Assembly: GCF_000242455.2 (NCBI RefSeq)
Contig: NC_019892.1
Span: 806,001-870,000 of the forward strand
Origin: Singulisphaera acidiphila DSM 18658
Lineage (GTDB): Bacteria > Planctomycetota > Planctomycetia > Isosphaerales > Isosphaeraceae
Length of the DNA: 64,000 nucleotides
Direction: 5' to 3'
Shown: piece after piece, positions 17,053 to 25,828 of the stretch
How positions within the stretch are numbered: the stretch's first letter is position 1
How the letters are laid out: every line of letters starts with the position of its first letter
Translations under genes and position numbers: made by a program
Notes under the pieces: model-generated
The model's database searches: none
Told to the model about the DNA's origin: nothing
The model's input: the letters and a program-made list of their open reading frames with translations, nothing else

Positions 17053-17963
17053 GATTTTCGCCCTTTGAGGATCGCCTCCATGTTTCCTCCGAGGATCTTC
17101 GCCTTTGTCGTCGCGTCCAGGTCTGCGCCTTGGATTCGGCCCACACCTACGGTCATCGACATGTCACAGCCGAAAACGAGTCGGTCCGCGCCGAGGGTTT
17201 TTACCGCAAACTCAATCACGCCGTCATCGGTGACGCTTCCGCTGGTGTCGAGGTAAACCGTCGGTGCGTGCCGAAGCGCCTTGATCGTCCACTCCCAGTC
17301 TCCTCCGCCGCAGGCGTGGGCGCAGATGAGCCTGGCTTCTGGGTAGCGGCCTGCGAGTTCAGCAAAATGCCCGCCGTCGGAAATATGGGGTTGCTCTTTC
17401 AGGAAGTAGTGCAAGTGGCCGGCGTGGTGGAGGATGGGCACGCCCAGCTCGATCGCCAACTCGACGATGGGGAAGACGACCGGGTCCGTGGCGAAGAAGT
17501 CGTTGTACATCTTGATGCCAATGAACCCTTCTCCCACGCAGCGCTTGATGTCTTCGAGGGCCTCGTCCTTATACCCTGGGTTTACGAAAGCGTAGCCGAG
17601 GACCCGCCCGGGGAAGCGTTTCATCGCGTCGAGCGTCCACCGGTTGCATTCCCGGAACCCCTCAGGGGTCGCCGGTCGCTTCGGCGTGAGGAGCGAGCAG
17701 CAGAGCTGGTTGATTCCGAGGCGGTCGGCCGCATCAATCAACGCCTGGTCTTCCTTCTCCCAGGTCGGCCGGCTCCGGTGGGCCAGATGGCCGTGGCAGT
17801 CGATCACCTTGCCCTTCGGGCTTGGCCCCGGCTTGGCCTCGGGTTCAAGGGCTCCCCTGGCCTCGCGCCGGGGTAGGCTGGTTCCGAGCAGGGAGGCCGC
17901 TGCGGTCGCCTGCTTCAGGAAAAGGCGTCGCGAAGGGGGGGGCTCAGGGGCGGTCGGGGTCAT
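17049..17963 (-). CDS. Amidohydrolase-family protein with Tat-like signal
   Basis: The 304-aa protein has a leader SRRLFLKQATAAASLLGTSL, a good Tat candidate. It is followed by the amidohydrolase metal motif VIDCHGHL (D-x-H-x-H with residues D-C-H-G-H). Further signatures are GFIGIKMYNDFF, PILHHAGH (His), ICAHACGGGDWEW (His) and LVFGCDMSM (Asp), which fit the TIM-barrel ligands in order. It probably hydrolyses or decarboxylates a small carboxylated or cyclic substrate outside the cytoplasm. It lies 47 bp after the DapA-like gene. Confidence 0.85.
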   Translation of the reverse strand: MTPTAPEPPPSRRLFLKQATAAASLLGTSLPRREARGALEPEAKPGPSPKGKVIDCHGHLAHRSRPTWEKEDQALIDAADRLGINQLCCSLLTPKRPATPEGFRECNRWTLDAMKRFPGRVLGYAFVNPGYKDEALEDIKRCVGEGFIGIKMYNDFFATDPVVFPIVELAIELGVPILHHAGHLHYFLKEQPHISDGGHFAELAGRYPEARLICAHACGGGDWEWTIKALRHAPTVYLDTSGSVTDDGVIEFAVKTLGADRLVFGCDMSMTVGVGRIQGADLDATTKAKILGGNMEAILKGRKS

Positions 17964-18010
17964 GATGCTGGTTCCTCACTCAAGCCGTCAGGTTGGCCAA
18001 GCCGCTGGAA

Positions 18011-19081
18011 TCAGCCGCTGAGCCAGTGGTCGAGGTTCTCCCGGACGAAGTCGTCGTCGATCAGGTGGGGATAGGCGCGGCAGACGCGGTCGAGCTCTTC
18101 CGCCTGCCCTGGCCCGAGCGTTTCGGCCGGGTCGAGGCACCAGAGCCCTTCGAGTAGCCCTTGGCGACGAAGCACCTCATGGATCCCGGCGATGCAGCCG
18201 GCGAAACCGTTGGCGGCGTCGAAGACGGCCGCGTTGGCGTCGGTGACCTCCGCATTGCGGCGGAGCATCTCGACCGGGACCGCCGCACCCGAGGCGGTCA
18301 GCCGGTGACACTCGTCGAGCAGTTCCACGGCTCGACGGGTCCAGACGGCCCAGTGTCCGAGCAAGCCGCCGACGATCCGCCTCGCTTTGGCTTGCCCGTT
18401 CACTGTGAATCGGAAAGGGGTCAGCAGGTCGATCACGATGTTGTCGTCGTTGCCCGTGTAGAGTGCCAGGTCGTCGCGCCCGGCCTCGACCACCGCTCGG
18501 ACGACGTCCAGAGTCTGGTAGCGGTTGAACGGAGCGATCTTGATTGCGACGACGTTTTCCATTTCGGCAAACCGCCGCCAGAACGAGAAGGGCAAGATGT
18601 GCCCCCCGACCGCCGGTTGGAGGTAGAAGCCGATCAGCGGGATGACCTCGGCCACCGCCTGGACGTGGGCGATGAGCTCGTCCTCACTCGCCTTGCCCAG
18701 GGCCGCGAGACTCAGGAGGCCAGCGTGATAGCCGCAATCGCGGGCAAGCTCGGCCTCAGCTCGCGCCTGCCCGGTGCGGCCACAGATCCCCGAGATTCGC
18801 ACGAGTGGAGTCCCCCCTCGGCGATCCGCTCGGTCCAACTCCTCGGCGACCAGGCGGAGCAACGGCTCGAAGAGCCCGATCGCCGGATCGCGGATCGCGA
18901 ACTGGGTGGTGTGAACGCCGACGGCCAGCCCCCCTGCCCCGGCCGTCGCATAGTACCGCACCAGAGCACGCTGCCGCCGCTCGTCAAGTCGCCGCTCGGC
19001 CGTCAGCGCCAGCGGGCAGGCGGGAATCGCCAGCCCGCGCCGTAAGAGATCACCAATCCGAGCCTCGATGAGATTTGCCAC
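18011..19081 (-). CDS. Dihydrodipicolinate synthase/N-acetylneuraminate lyase family protein
   Basis: It has 356 aa from a GTG at 19081, chosen because GAGAAGG lies 7 bases upstream; the longer GTG frame to 19135 has no such site. It is a TIM-barrel Schiff-base lyase or aldolase. The segment IGFYLQPAVGGHIL provides the conserved Tyr and ENVVAIKIAPFNRYQ the Schiff-base Lys. A GNDDNIVIDLLTPF turn follows. It is longer than DapA (about 290 aa), and the C-terminal extension is rich in Leu and Arg. It likely cleaves or forms a 2-keto acid; the substrate is unknown. Confidence 0.85.
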   Translation of the reverse strand: MANLIEARIGDLLRRGLAIPACPLALTAERRLDERRQRALVRYYATAGAGGLAVGVHTTQFAIRDPAIGLFEPLLRLVAEELDRADRRGGTPLVRISGICGRTGQARAEAELARDCGYHAGLLSLAALGKASEDELIAHVQAVAEVIPLIGFYLQPAVGGHILPFSFWRRFAEMENVVAIKIAPFNRYQTLDVVRAVVEAGRDDLALYTGNDDNIVIDLLTPFRFTVNGQAKARRIVGGLLGHWAVWTRRAVELLDECHRLTASGAAVPVEMLRRNAEVTDANAAVFDAANGFAGCIAGIHEVLRRQGLLEGLWCLDPAETLGPGQAEELDRVCRAYPHLIDDDFVRENLDHWLSG

Positions 19082-19223
19082 GCCTCGACCTTCTCGATTT
19101 TCACGGAGAGAGAAGATTTGAACCACGGGAATCACTGATTTTCATTAAAAATGAAATCGTGACAATTTGTCATTGCTTGTATTTTTTGTTGAATGATTCG
19201 TGGTTAAGTTTTTCTACTAATCA

Positions 19224-20255
19224 TTAGAAGACACCATCGCGAGATTCAAAGTGTGTCGGTTTGCCTAGGCTTGTCCCCCCTCGCGAGACCCAGGCGGCGA
19301 CTCGTTCGATCAATGTGTCGGCGGAAATTTGAAGCGTTCCGAGCCGCTCGAGCCCGTGGCGGGCATCGTTCAGGAGTGCGGAGTCCGCCTCGGTCCCGAG
19401 GAATCGAACCGACCTGTTCATGAGTTGGCTCAGTCGCTCGGCGACGGTTCGGACCGACAATCGCTCCGGGCCCGTCAGGTTGATCACGGTCGGTGGGGTG
19501 GCGGTGTGCTCGAGCGCCCGGAGTGCCAGGGCGTTGGCGTCCCCTTGCCAGATGGTGTTCAGGTAGCCCATGCCCAGGTCGATCGGCTCTCCGCTTTGGA
19601 CCTTCTGGGCCAGGTCGACCACGACGCCGTAGCGGAGCTCGCAAGCGTAGTTGAGCCGGATCAGCGCCATCGCGGTCTGCTGCGATCGACTGAAAGCCTC
19701 GAAGATTCGCTCCCTGGCGAGGCAGCTCATGGCGTATTCGCCGACCGGCCGGGGCGGATCTTCCTCGCGCGAGCCGTCGCTGGAGACGGGGACCAGGCCG
19801 TAGATGTTCCCACTGGAGAAGGCCACGATTCGGCTGCTGCGATACCGCTTTGCCACCAGGGCCGGTAGGTAGGCGTTCATCAGCCAGGTCGTCGCCTCGT
19901 CTCCGGTGGAGCCGAATTTTTTGCCGGCCAGATAAAATACGTGGGGGGCATCGGGTAGCTTGTCCAGCTCCGCCTCGTTCAGCAGGTCGCAAGGAATCGT
20001 TTCGACGCCGTGCGCAGCGAGTCCCTCCTGGCTTCCCGGCGCCGAGAATCGGGACACGCCGATGATGCGTCTTGACATGCCACTGGCGTCAGATGCGCGG
20101 CGGGCCATGCGGGCCAAGGTTGGCCCCATCTTCCCGGCGACGCCCAGGAAGAGGATGTCGCCCGGCAACCGGCCGAGCGTCTCGATGACTTCAGCCGTCG
20201 GTTCGCTGAGGAGTTCTTCGAGCTGGGTTTCCGTCTCGATCGTCAGGCTGTTCAT
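19224..20255 (-). CDS. NAD(P)-dependent epimerase/dehydratase family protein
   Basis: This 343-aa extended SDR-like protein is the first gene of the minus-strand cluster. After about 30 residues it shows DILFLGVAGKMGPTLARMA, a variant G-x2-G-x2-G NAD site. HVFYLAGKKFGSTG and VAFSSGNIYG (catalytic Ser region) follow, then GEYAMSCLARERIFE. In that last motif the usual Y-x3-K becomes Y-A-M-S-C, so the catalytic Lys is replaced. INLTGPERLSVRTVAERL is typical of the C-terminal region. It is probably an oxidoreductase or lyase acting on a sugar or polyol. Confidence 0.85.
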   Translation of the reverse strand: MNSLTIETETQLEELLSEPTAEVIETLGRLPGDILFLGVAGKMGPTLARMARRASDASGMSRRIIGVSRFSAPGSQEGLAAHGVETIPCDLLNEAELDKLPDAPHVFYLAGKKFGSTGDEATTWLMNAYLPALVAKRYRSSRIVAFSSGNIYGLVPVSSDGSREEDPPRPVGEYAMSCLARERIFEAFSRSQQTAMALIRLNYACELRYGVVVDLAQKVQSGEPIDLGMGYLNTIWQGDANALALRALEHTATPPTVINLTGPERLSVRTVAERLSQLMNRSVRFLGTEADSALLNDARHGLERLGTLQISADTLIERVAAWVSRGGTSLGKPTHFESRDGVF

Positions 20256-20783
20256 CGTGTCGCAACGTCCTGAAGGCTGAAGGCAAAGGTTTGGCCGACA
20301 ACGTTCGTCTTAATCCATGATTTACTGACGGATGATTAGGTTACGTCACCCGAGCGGCTGGCTCAATCCAGTCCTCGCCGTCCCCCTTCGGCTTCACGCC
20401 CCTTGGGCCGCGCAACTGATGGCCGAGGAGATCGAAGACCCCGAACGCCTTGTCGTAAGTTAAGCGTTGCTCGGTGATTGTGGTGAGTTGATGTTGGGCT
20501 TAGACGATCGGCCTGCTGTCGTAACAAGACTTTACAATCGATTCCGAGGGAAACGGCGGTTTTGGAGCGGTTGAGCCTGGGGTGGCTTTCAGACACCCAA
20601 AAGCTTCCGCCCGGTGGGCATCCCGTTTCTGAAGTTATGGAGAAACTCTCTCCCACTGAACTCCGATTCGGTCTCCGTATTGCCGATATATACGATGATC
20701 AACTCATCGTCGACGGCATGGCTCGGTCAGGTGCCTCAAGAAATGCTGAAGCTCAAGCCGTTGTGACTTGCCCTTGTTCGAGC
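20256..20783. other. Intergenic, promoter side of the five-gene cluster
   Basis: It contains the upstream region of the epimerase gene. A plus-strand run around 20360-20460 (LNPVLAVPLRLHAPWAAQLM) looks like a decayed coding fragment but has no start and was not identified. The region ends at the IS427-like insertion. Confidence 0.4.
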
Positions 20784-20787
20784 CTAG

Positions 20788-21663
20788 GTCGTGTGGACAA
20801 CAATTGGGCAAGCCCAGGGGGTTGGGCTATCTCAGCAGGATCATGATTGAGGCGACATGAACAAACGCCAGGAAGTTCCGGGCCGTCTTGTCATACCGAG
20901 TGGCCACCCGTCGGTACTGCTTCACCTTGAACCAGAACCGCTCCACGAGGTTCCGATCTTTGTAGCGATCTCGATCATAGGCCCGTTGCTCCGCTCGGTT
21001 CTTCAGGCTCGGGATCACCGCCTCGGCCCCCCGATCCTCGATGGCTTTAACCACGGCTCGGCTGTCATACCCCTTGTCGGCGATGACCACCTCGATCGGC
21101 ACATCCTCAATCAGCGCTCCCGCCTGTGTCACGTCTGCCGCCTGGCCTCCCGTCAGGGTCAACCGGGCAGGCAACCCGAGACCGCTGATTCCGCCGTGGA
21201 TCTTGGTTCCGAAGCCGCCCCGGCTGCGGCCGAGGGCTTGCTCGGTCTGGCCGCCGGTCCCGTCCCATTTTTGGGGGCGCCGGCGGCGCAAGGGTGCGCC
21301 CGGATGACGGTCGAGTCCAGGATCAGCCACTCCAGATCGGGATCTTGCAAGGCTTCGATGGCCCGTTGCCAGACCCCCTTGCGGGACCAACGGTCGAACC
21401 GCCGCCAGGCCGAGTTCCAGGGGCCGAAGCGATCGGGCAGGTCCCGCCAAGGGGCACCGGTCCTGGCGATCCAGAGGACGGCGTCGACGAAGAGGCGATT
21501 GTCCTTGGCGACCTTGCCATGCTGCCCAGGTTGCCCGGGCAGGAGGTCCTTGATCCGGCCCCAATCGTCGTCCGAGATGGCGTGGCGGTGTCGCATGGTG
21601 GCCTCCGTGGTGTCGATTCGAGACCGCTATTAACCAAAATCACCCAGCTGTTGTCCACACGAC
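20788..21663 (-). mobile_element. IS5-family (IS427-like) insertion sequence
   Basis: The element is 876 bp. The ends are inverted repeats: left GTCGTGTGGACAACAATTGG, right (reverse complement) GTCGTGTGGACAACAGCTGG. CTAG flanks both sides (20784-20787 and 21664-21667), matching the YTAR-type target of IS5 relatives. It encodes one transposase split over two frames. Length, ends and frameshift fit the IS427 subgroup. It lies in non-coding DNA. Confidence 0.92.
20827..21596 (-). CDS. IS5-family transposase produced by -1 frameshift
   Basis: Frame A (21596 downwards) starts at an ATG with GGAGG upstream and reads RHRHAISDDDWGRIKDLLPG, then DRFGPWNSAWRRFDRW and LILDSTVIRAH (first Asp). Frame B, one base back, carries GGFGTKIHGG, VVIADKGYDS (second Asp) and ERFWFKVKQYRRVATRYDK (Glu), ending at 20827. 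The frames overlap, and a C5A5 run at 21277-21268 (minus-strand CCCCCAAAAA) is the likely slip site. Both halves are otherwise intact, consistent with programmed frameshifting, though a mutation cannot be excluded. Confidence 0.9.
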
Positions 21664-21667
21664 CTAG

Positions 21668-22201
21668 CCTGATGAGATGGCGTTCACAATCATGACCCTG
21701 GCCGTTTCGATGACATGAATACGGCGGGCTCACTCCCCTGCTCTTCTCCATCGCTCTCGCACCAACCGTCGGCCCCTTTTCGGCACGTTGAGCCAGGGGA
21801 CGTCGAGGCTTGAGCGGGACGCCCCGATCCTGCTTTTTCGGCGGGACGGTGGGGAAGTTGAGTCAAGAGTGGTTGTTCGAGAGGAGCTGGGTGGTCTGGG
21901 GGTTGCGATCTCCCCTTCGCGTGTCAGGCCTGGCCCCGGCCTTTGTTACTCATTTTTCCTCGGGCTGAGCGGTGGTTTCTTTACAATCGCCTGAGGGATG
22001 CCACGGACCGGAATGCTTTGCGACAGGCGAGGTAATCGGCCGGAACGGTTCTGGGGCAAAATACAATGATAACAAGCTCACGTTTTCACGCCGATGTCGG
22101 GAAAGTTCGACAATATCATTGTCATACGCACGATTTCGGGTATTTTAGGGGCTGTTGAATAGACGGATCGGCCTCAGATTCACATTGAATGGAGTTAGCT
22201 C
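21668..22201. other. Intergenic, upstream of the PEP-CTERM gene
   Basis: No supported gene. GGAG at 22191-22194 lies 7 bases before the ATG at 22202. The stretch 22060-22150 is AT-rich and could hold the promoter. Confidence 0.45.
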
Positions 22202-22810
22202 ATGAGCCTGAAGCGCTTTGCTCACGTCTTCGCCTTCGCGTTCGCAACGTCCTTCTTGTTCGTCAGCCAAGCGAACGCGAGCTTCACGATCACCCCGTTG
22301 ACGGTCATCGATCCGGGTGGTGCTACGCCGAATATGAACTTCGTGTTCAACTCGCTGGTCAACGCGCCGCTGCCGACCACGGGTGTTCTCGGCCAGTCGT
22401 ATAACTTCTTGTCCGTGAACGTCTTTCCCGGCACGGCGAACGTCACGAATCAGGTGGTCCCTTACGACATCGTCTACCAGGCCAGGGATAACACGACGCT
22501 CGATACCGCGACGTTCCAGATGAAGGGATTCCTGACCCTGAATCTCGACGGGAGCGGGTCGGGGAGCCTGTACAACACCCCGACGCCTGGCTTCCCTAAC
22601 CCGTCGTTTACTTTGGGTAGCACGACTTTCTACGTGAACCCGGTGCCGCCTAATTACACCTCCCCGACCTTGCTCAATGGCTCGGGAGGCACGGCCCAAC
22701 TCCAGGTCAACCTGACGACCGTTCCCGAACCGAGCAGCATCATGCTGATGGGCTTGACCGTCGGGGTCGGTGGTCTGATGTTTCGCCGCAACATCACCAG
22801 GAAGGTCTGA
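22202..22810 (+). CDS. PEP-CTERM sorted secreted protein
   Basis: The 202-aa protein has a cleavable signal peptide (about residues 1-26, ending SQANAS) and a beta-rich, Thr/Asn/Gly-rich middle with no recognised domain. It ends with the sorting tail VPEPSSIMLMGLTVGVGGLM followed by FRRNITRK: Val-Pro-Glu-Pro, a hydrophobic helix and a basic cluster. Such proteins are handled by an exosortase and usually end up at the surface or in the extracellular polysaccharide. No exosortase is in this window. The start is supported by a good ribosome-binding site. It is a single-gene unit. Confidence 0.93.
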   Translation: MSLKRFAHVFAFAFATSFLFVSQANASFTITPLTVIDPGGATPNMNFVFNSLVNAPLPTTGVLGQSYNFLSVNVFPGTANVTNQVVPYDIVYQARDNTTLDTATFQMKGFLTLNLDGSGSGSLYNTPTPGFPNPSFTLGSTTFYVNPVPPNYTSPTLLNGSGGTAQLQVNLTTVPEPSSIMLMGLTVGVGGLMFRRNITRKV

Positions 22811-23307
22811 GCCGCCCCCTGCTTCAAGCAGGCGACCAGCCCGCCACTCATCCTCGCATGGATGTGCTCCGCGGGGATTTGAGAATCTGCCGGCGCTTGT
22901 CGCTTCCCAGTCAACCCGATTTCTCCCTCTCCGTCGACCTTCCTAGATCGGGAAGGTCGACGAAGCTTACCTCCTCGCAGAATCCCTCCGCTAATTCCTC
23001 GATCCTCTTCTCTTTACGGTTCCTAGCCAGATTTTCAGGGTTACCAAGCGATCGTCACTGTTCGCGACCCCTGAAAGCAGAGCGGGGAGGCGGCGAGATT
23101 CCACCGGTAGAGATTTTTGGAATTGCGGGATTGTCCGCGCTCTGGGTGAGGACTCAGAATGGCGTCCTCAATGATGATGGACCGCGTGCGGTCGATTGAT
23201 TAGAATGGGCCGCGATCGCCCCTAAAGCCGGAATGCAAGACGTGGGAGATCGATGAGCTAGAGTGGGCCGTGAGCCTTGGCTCGCCCCCTCCGAAGACGG
23301 AAAGCAC
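22811..23307. other. Intergenic between PEP-CTERM gene and tRNA-Leu
   Basis: No supported gene. It contains an 11-bp perfect hairpin at 22933-22961 and a short hairpin (CCTGCT/AGCAGG) right after the PEP-CTERM stop codon. Confidence 0.45.
22933..22961. terminator. Perfect 11-bp hairpin, possible terminator or RNA structure
   Basis: GTCGACCTTCC and GGAAGGTCGAC flank a 7-base loop. It lies 122 bp after the PEP-CTERM stop. No T-run follows, so intrinsic termination is uncertain. Confidence 0.45.
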
Positions 23308-23388
23308 GCGAGAGTGGTGGAATGGCAGACACGCAGGATTTAGGTTCCTGTGCCGCAAGGCGTGAGGGTTCAAGTCCCTCCTCTCGCA
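23308..23388 (+). tRNA. tRNA-Leu (anticodon UAG)
   Basis: The acceptor stem GCGAGAG pairs with CTCTCGC, followed by discriminator A; CCA is not encoded. The anticodon stem CAGGA/TCCTG encloses TTTAGGT, giving anticodon UAG (decodes CUA and other CUN codons). A variable arm follows and the T arm is GAGGGTTCAAGTCCCTC. It is a class II tRNA of 81 nt. No integrase or attachment-site duplication is seen nearby. Confidence 0.95.
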
Positions 23389-24204
23389 TTTTTTAACGCG
23401 ATCCCGCCGCAGATTCCGATTCTCCTCCTTCGACCACATCTTCTTGGTGTGATGCTTGCACGCAAGCAGTCGCATTTTGCCCCAGGCATCCTGGGGGAAG
23501 TGCTTTTTATTTGATCTTCGACGCACCAGGTTGACGGTGATTGCCTGGTCGTTGATAGTTAATGGGATTAAAATGCGTGGTAGATTTTGTTGTTTGGGTG
23601 TGTTTATTTGATTTGCGTTATTGCGGCTAAGCTTGTTCGGGTGAGTTTTAATGTCGTCAGCGATGCCGAACGAGGAGCCAGCACTTTGCAATTCGATGGG
23701 GCCGTTGATGAGTTGAAGCCCATCAACCGAGCCTTGAAGCCCCTTGAATTTGGGTGTAAAGGCGGCAGGGTTATTAGCTGTTTCAGATGATTCATGTGTT
23801 CTGTGTATGTGAATATTATTTTTATAATTAGTGTTAATTTTCGTGATTTGTGGACGCCGAGTTTCTCCCAAGAAGCGAGTATGATGCGTTTCACTGTCCA
23901 CTGAATGGGCCGATGACCGGCATCACACCTGAGATCGCCAGAAAGTGAAGGGCCGCCGCGCCTCGAGGCGTCGTGTCGGCTTGCCTCGGATTCAGAATCG
24001 CGAAACCGCCAGGGACACGTGTATTAAACGTGTTCTTGTCCGCGGGGATGAGTCGGCGATTACGTGTTGGTTGACGGCCTTGGTCGTGAGCAACCGTAGG
24101 TTTTGGCTGTCTCGTTTTTCTGGAAGGGGGCAAGCCCTTCGCTCGAGCGAACGTCATCAATGAGCGATGACACTTCCTGCCAACAAAAATGCGAGGAGAA
24201 CGAG
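23389..24204. other. Long intergenic region, AT-rich core
   Basis: From about 23560 to 23890 the sequence is markedly more AT-rich than its surroundings and contains T/G-rich tracts. A minus-strand frame of 233 codons runs across it but reads through the tRNA antisense and has no family resemblance. No gene is supported. Confidence 0.5.
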
Positions 24205-24786
24205 ATGGAAAGGACTGAAATCGCCACCTCCGTCGTGTCGGATCAACGAATCCGCCGATTTACGCTCCTCGACCTCATGATCCTGGTGGGGGCGATGGCG
24301 GTTGGATTTGGTTTGCTCCGGCTGCCGGGGATCGAGTTCTCGACGTGGTATAGCAAGGAGCTACGTTACAACCGCATTGCCTTGAACGTTGTCGGCATGA
24401 CCGTGCCCTTCCTGGTTGGATTAACGATTTCGTGTTTGGCGATGAGACTTCGAGGACCATGCCCCCGATTCTCCATGCTCGGTCGGCAACCGGGGTTTGT
24501 CGCTTGCGCGACGGCATTGCTCGCCCTGGCGATCGAATCGCTATGCATGGTTGGCAACGCGGTGACGTCCGGAGTGCATTCGGCGAATCGGGGTTTCTTT
24601 CCGACTCCGGAGGAGTACTTCCACCTTTACGGCAGTACGGTCGCACCTTGGGTCGTGGCCGCGTGGCTTTCCCTCGGTGTGAACCGTTGCTGGTGTCCCG
24701 AGCGAAGCGGGATCGATCGCCTTGGATGGGCCATCGGGATCGCCTGGATTCTGGAGTGGATCGTGATGCGACTGTGTCTGTGCTGA
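24205..24786 (+). CDS. Small polytopic membrane protein, function unknown
   Basis: It has 193 aa from the ATG at 24205, which is preceded by GAGGAGA at 5 bases; earlier in-frame ATGs lack such a site. The N-terminal cytoplasmic segment ends RRFTLLDLMILVGAMAVGFG, an opening shared by many planctomycete membrane proteins. Roughly four to five hydrophobic helices follow. A central loop (FFPTPEEYFHLYG) is conserved-looking. No catalytic motif is seen. It is convergent with the DUF3050 gene, only 20 bp away. Confidence 0.75.
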   Translation: MERTEIATSVVSDQRIRRFTLLDLMILVGAMAVGFGLLRLPGIEFSTWYSKELRYNRIALNVVGMTVPFLVGLTISCLAMRLRGPCPRFSMLGRQPGFVACATALLALAIESLCMVGNAVTSGVHSANRGFFPTPEEYFHLYGSTVAPWVVAAWLSLGVNRCWCPERSGIDRLGWAIGIAWILEWIVMRLCLC

Positions 24787-24806
24787 TGATTGGCTGGTGA
24801 TGACCT

Positions 24807-25598
24807 CTATAGGGGCGCGACCCGTTTCTTCTCGCCTCGAATCAGGTCGAGGATTTCGTCCCACAGCGCCCGTCTCGCCTCGAGACAATCGATCGCGGTT
24901 TGCTCGGCGAGTCGCCAGTGAGCCGTGTCCGAGCCACAGAGGGAGTGGAGGAGCCTGTTCGCCATCGGGCCATGCTCTTCACTGTCGAGTCCAATATGGC
25001 GATCGAGGTAGTACTTGAAGTCTTCGAGTTCGCCATCTGCTTTTATGTTGAGATTGTCCACGATCCGTTGAAAGACCGCGGGCAGCAAATCTTCCCGGCC
25101 GAAGGTAAACGCCGAGGCGATGGCGCAAAGGTTCCCCTCATCGATGATCCGGAATGTCTGCTGAATGAATCGGCGGACGCCATTGGGGACGGTGGGTGAT
25201 TTGAGGGCGACTGCGAGGGGAGTCCCCTGCTGAAGTTCGTTCAGGAAGGCGTCGATGGCCTTGGGATTCGCTCGACAACGGATCATGGCACGGCGGTAGA
25301 GCTCGAAGTGGCTGACGAACCCACCCTGGCCATCTTCATCACTCTCTTCGGCGAGAACGATCTCATTGACGAGTCGACAACCGCTCGGATCGGCGGCGGG
25401 CAGCCACGGGGTCTCGACGCAACTGAGCCGCCGTTGCAAGGCCTTGAGCAAAGACATGAAATCCCAGACCGCGAAGACGTGGTGCTCCATGAACAGGTGC
25501 AACGCTTCCAGGCGGTCGATTTCCTGGTAGATGGGATGATTCAGCAAGGCGTCTCTTTGGGGGCCAAGACGCTCCTGAATCGAGTCAAACGGATTCAA
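24807..25598 (-). CDS. DUF3050 family protein (heme-oxygenase-like fold)
   Basis: The 263-aa protein starts at a TTG (25598), supported by GAGAGG six bases upstream; an in-frame stop lies just before. It opens with [20 protein letters not shown], then [18 protein letters not shown] and [10 protein letters not shown], the DUF3050 signature. Near the C-terminus [17 protein letters not shown] follows. The His and Glu residues in these helices resemble metal ligands of heme-oxygenase-like diiron proteins, so an oxygenase role is possible but unproven. Predicted soluble and cytoplasmic. Confidence 0.85.
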   Translation of the reverse strand: MNPFDSIQERLGPQRDALLNHPIYQEIDRLEALHLFMEHHVFAVWDFMSLLKALQRRLSCVETPWLPAADPSGCRLVNEIVLAEESDEDGQGGFVSHFELYRRAMIRCRANPKAIDAFLNELQQGTPLAVALKSPTVPNGVRRFIQQTFRIIDEGNLCAIASAFTFGREDLLPAVFQRIVDNLNIKADGELEDFKYYLDRHIGLDSEEHGPMANRLLHSLCGSDTAHWRLAEQTAIDCLEARRALWDEILDLIRGEKKRVAPL

Positions 25599-25828
25599 GC
25601 GGATCCTCTCAATCGGTCAGTCGTTTCGCCGTTTGGATTGTGATCTCTTCTTTCAAGATCATATCGCCTCGAGCGGCTTCGGGTCAGCCAATTGTGTTCG
25701 TACCCGATGGCGATCAGAGCCCAATGGCGTCACGGTTTCCGGAGAGGTCAGCGGTTGAGAGCCGAGGAAGACCGGCCTTGAATGAAGTGGGTCGGGCACG
25801 GTGGGGGCCTTCCTCGGCCGCGCGAGGC

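Noticed and set aside
20562..20846. 94-codon plus-strand frame beside the IS5-family element
   Set aside because: It crosses the left end of the element and has no domain.
23308..23388. tRNA-Leu as an integration site
   Set aside because: No integrase gene and no repeated tRNA 3' end were seen in the window.
23200..23901. 233-codon minus-strand frame across the tRNA-Leu
   Set aside because: It reads antisense through the tRNA gene, which produces the well-known spurious peptide pattern (RRDLNPHALRHRNLNPACLP), and shows no domain.
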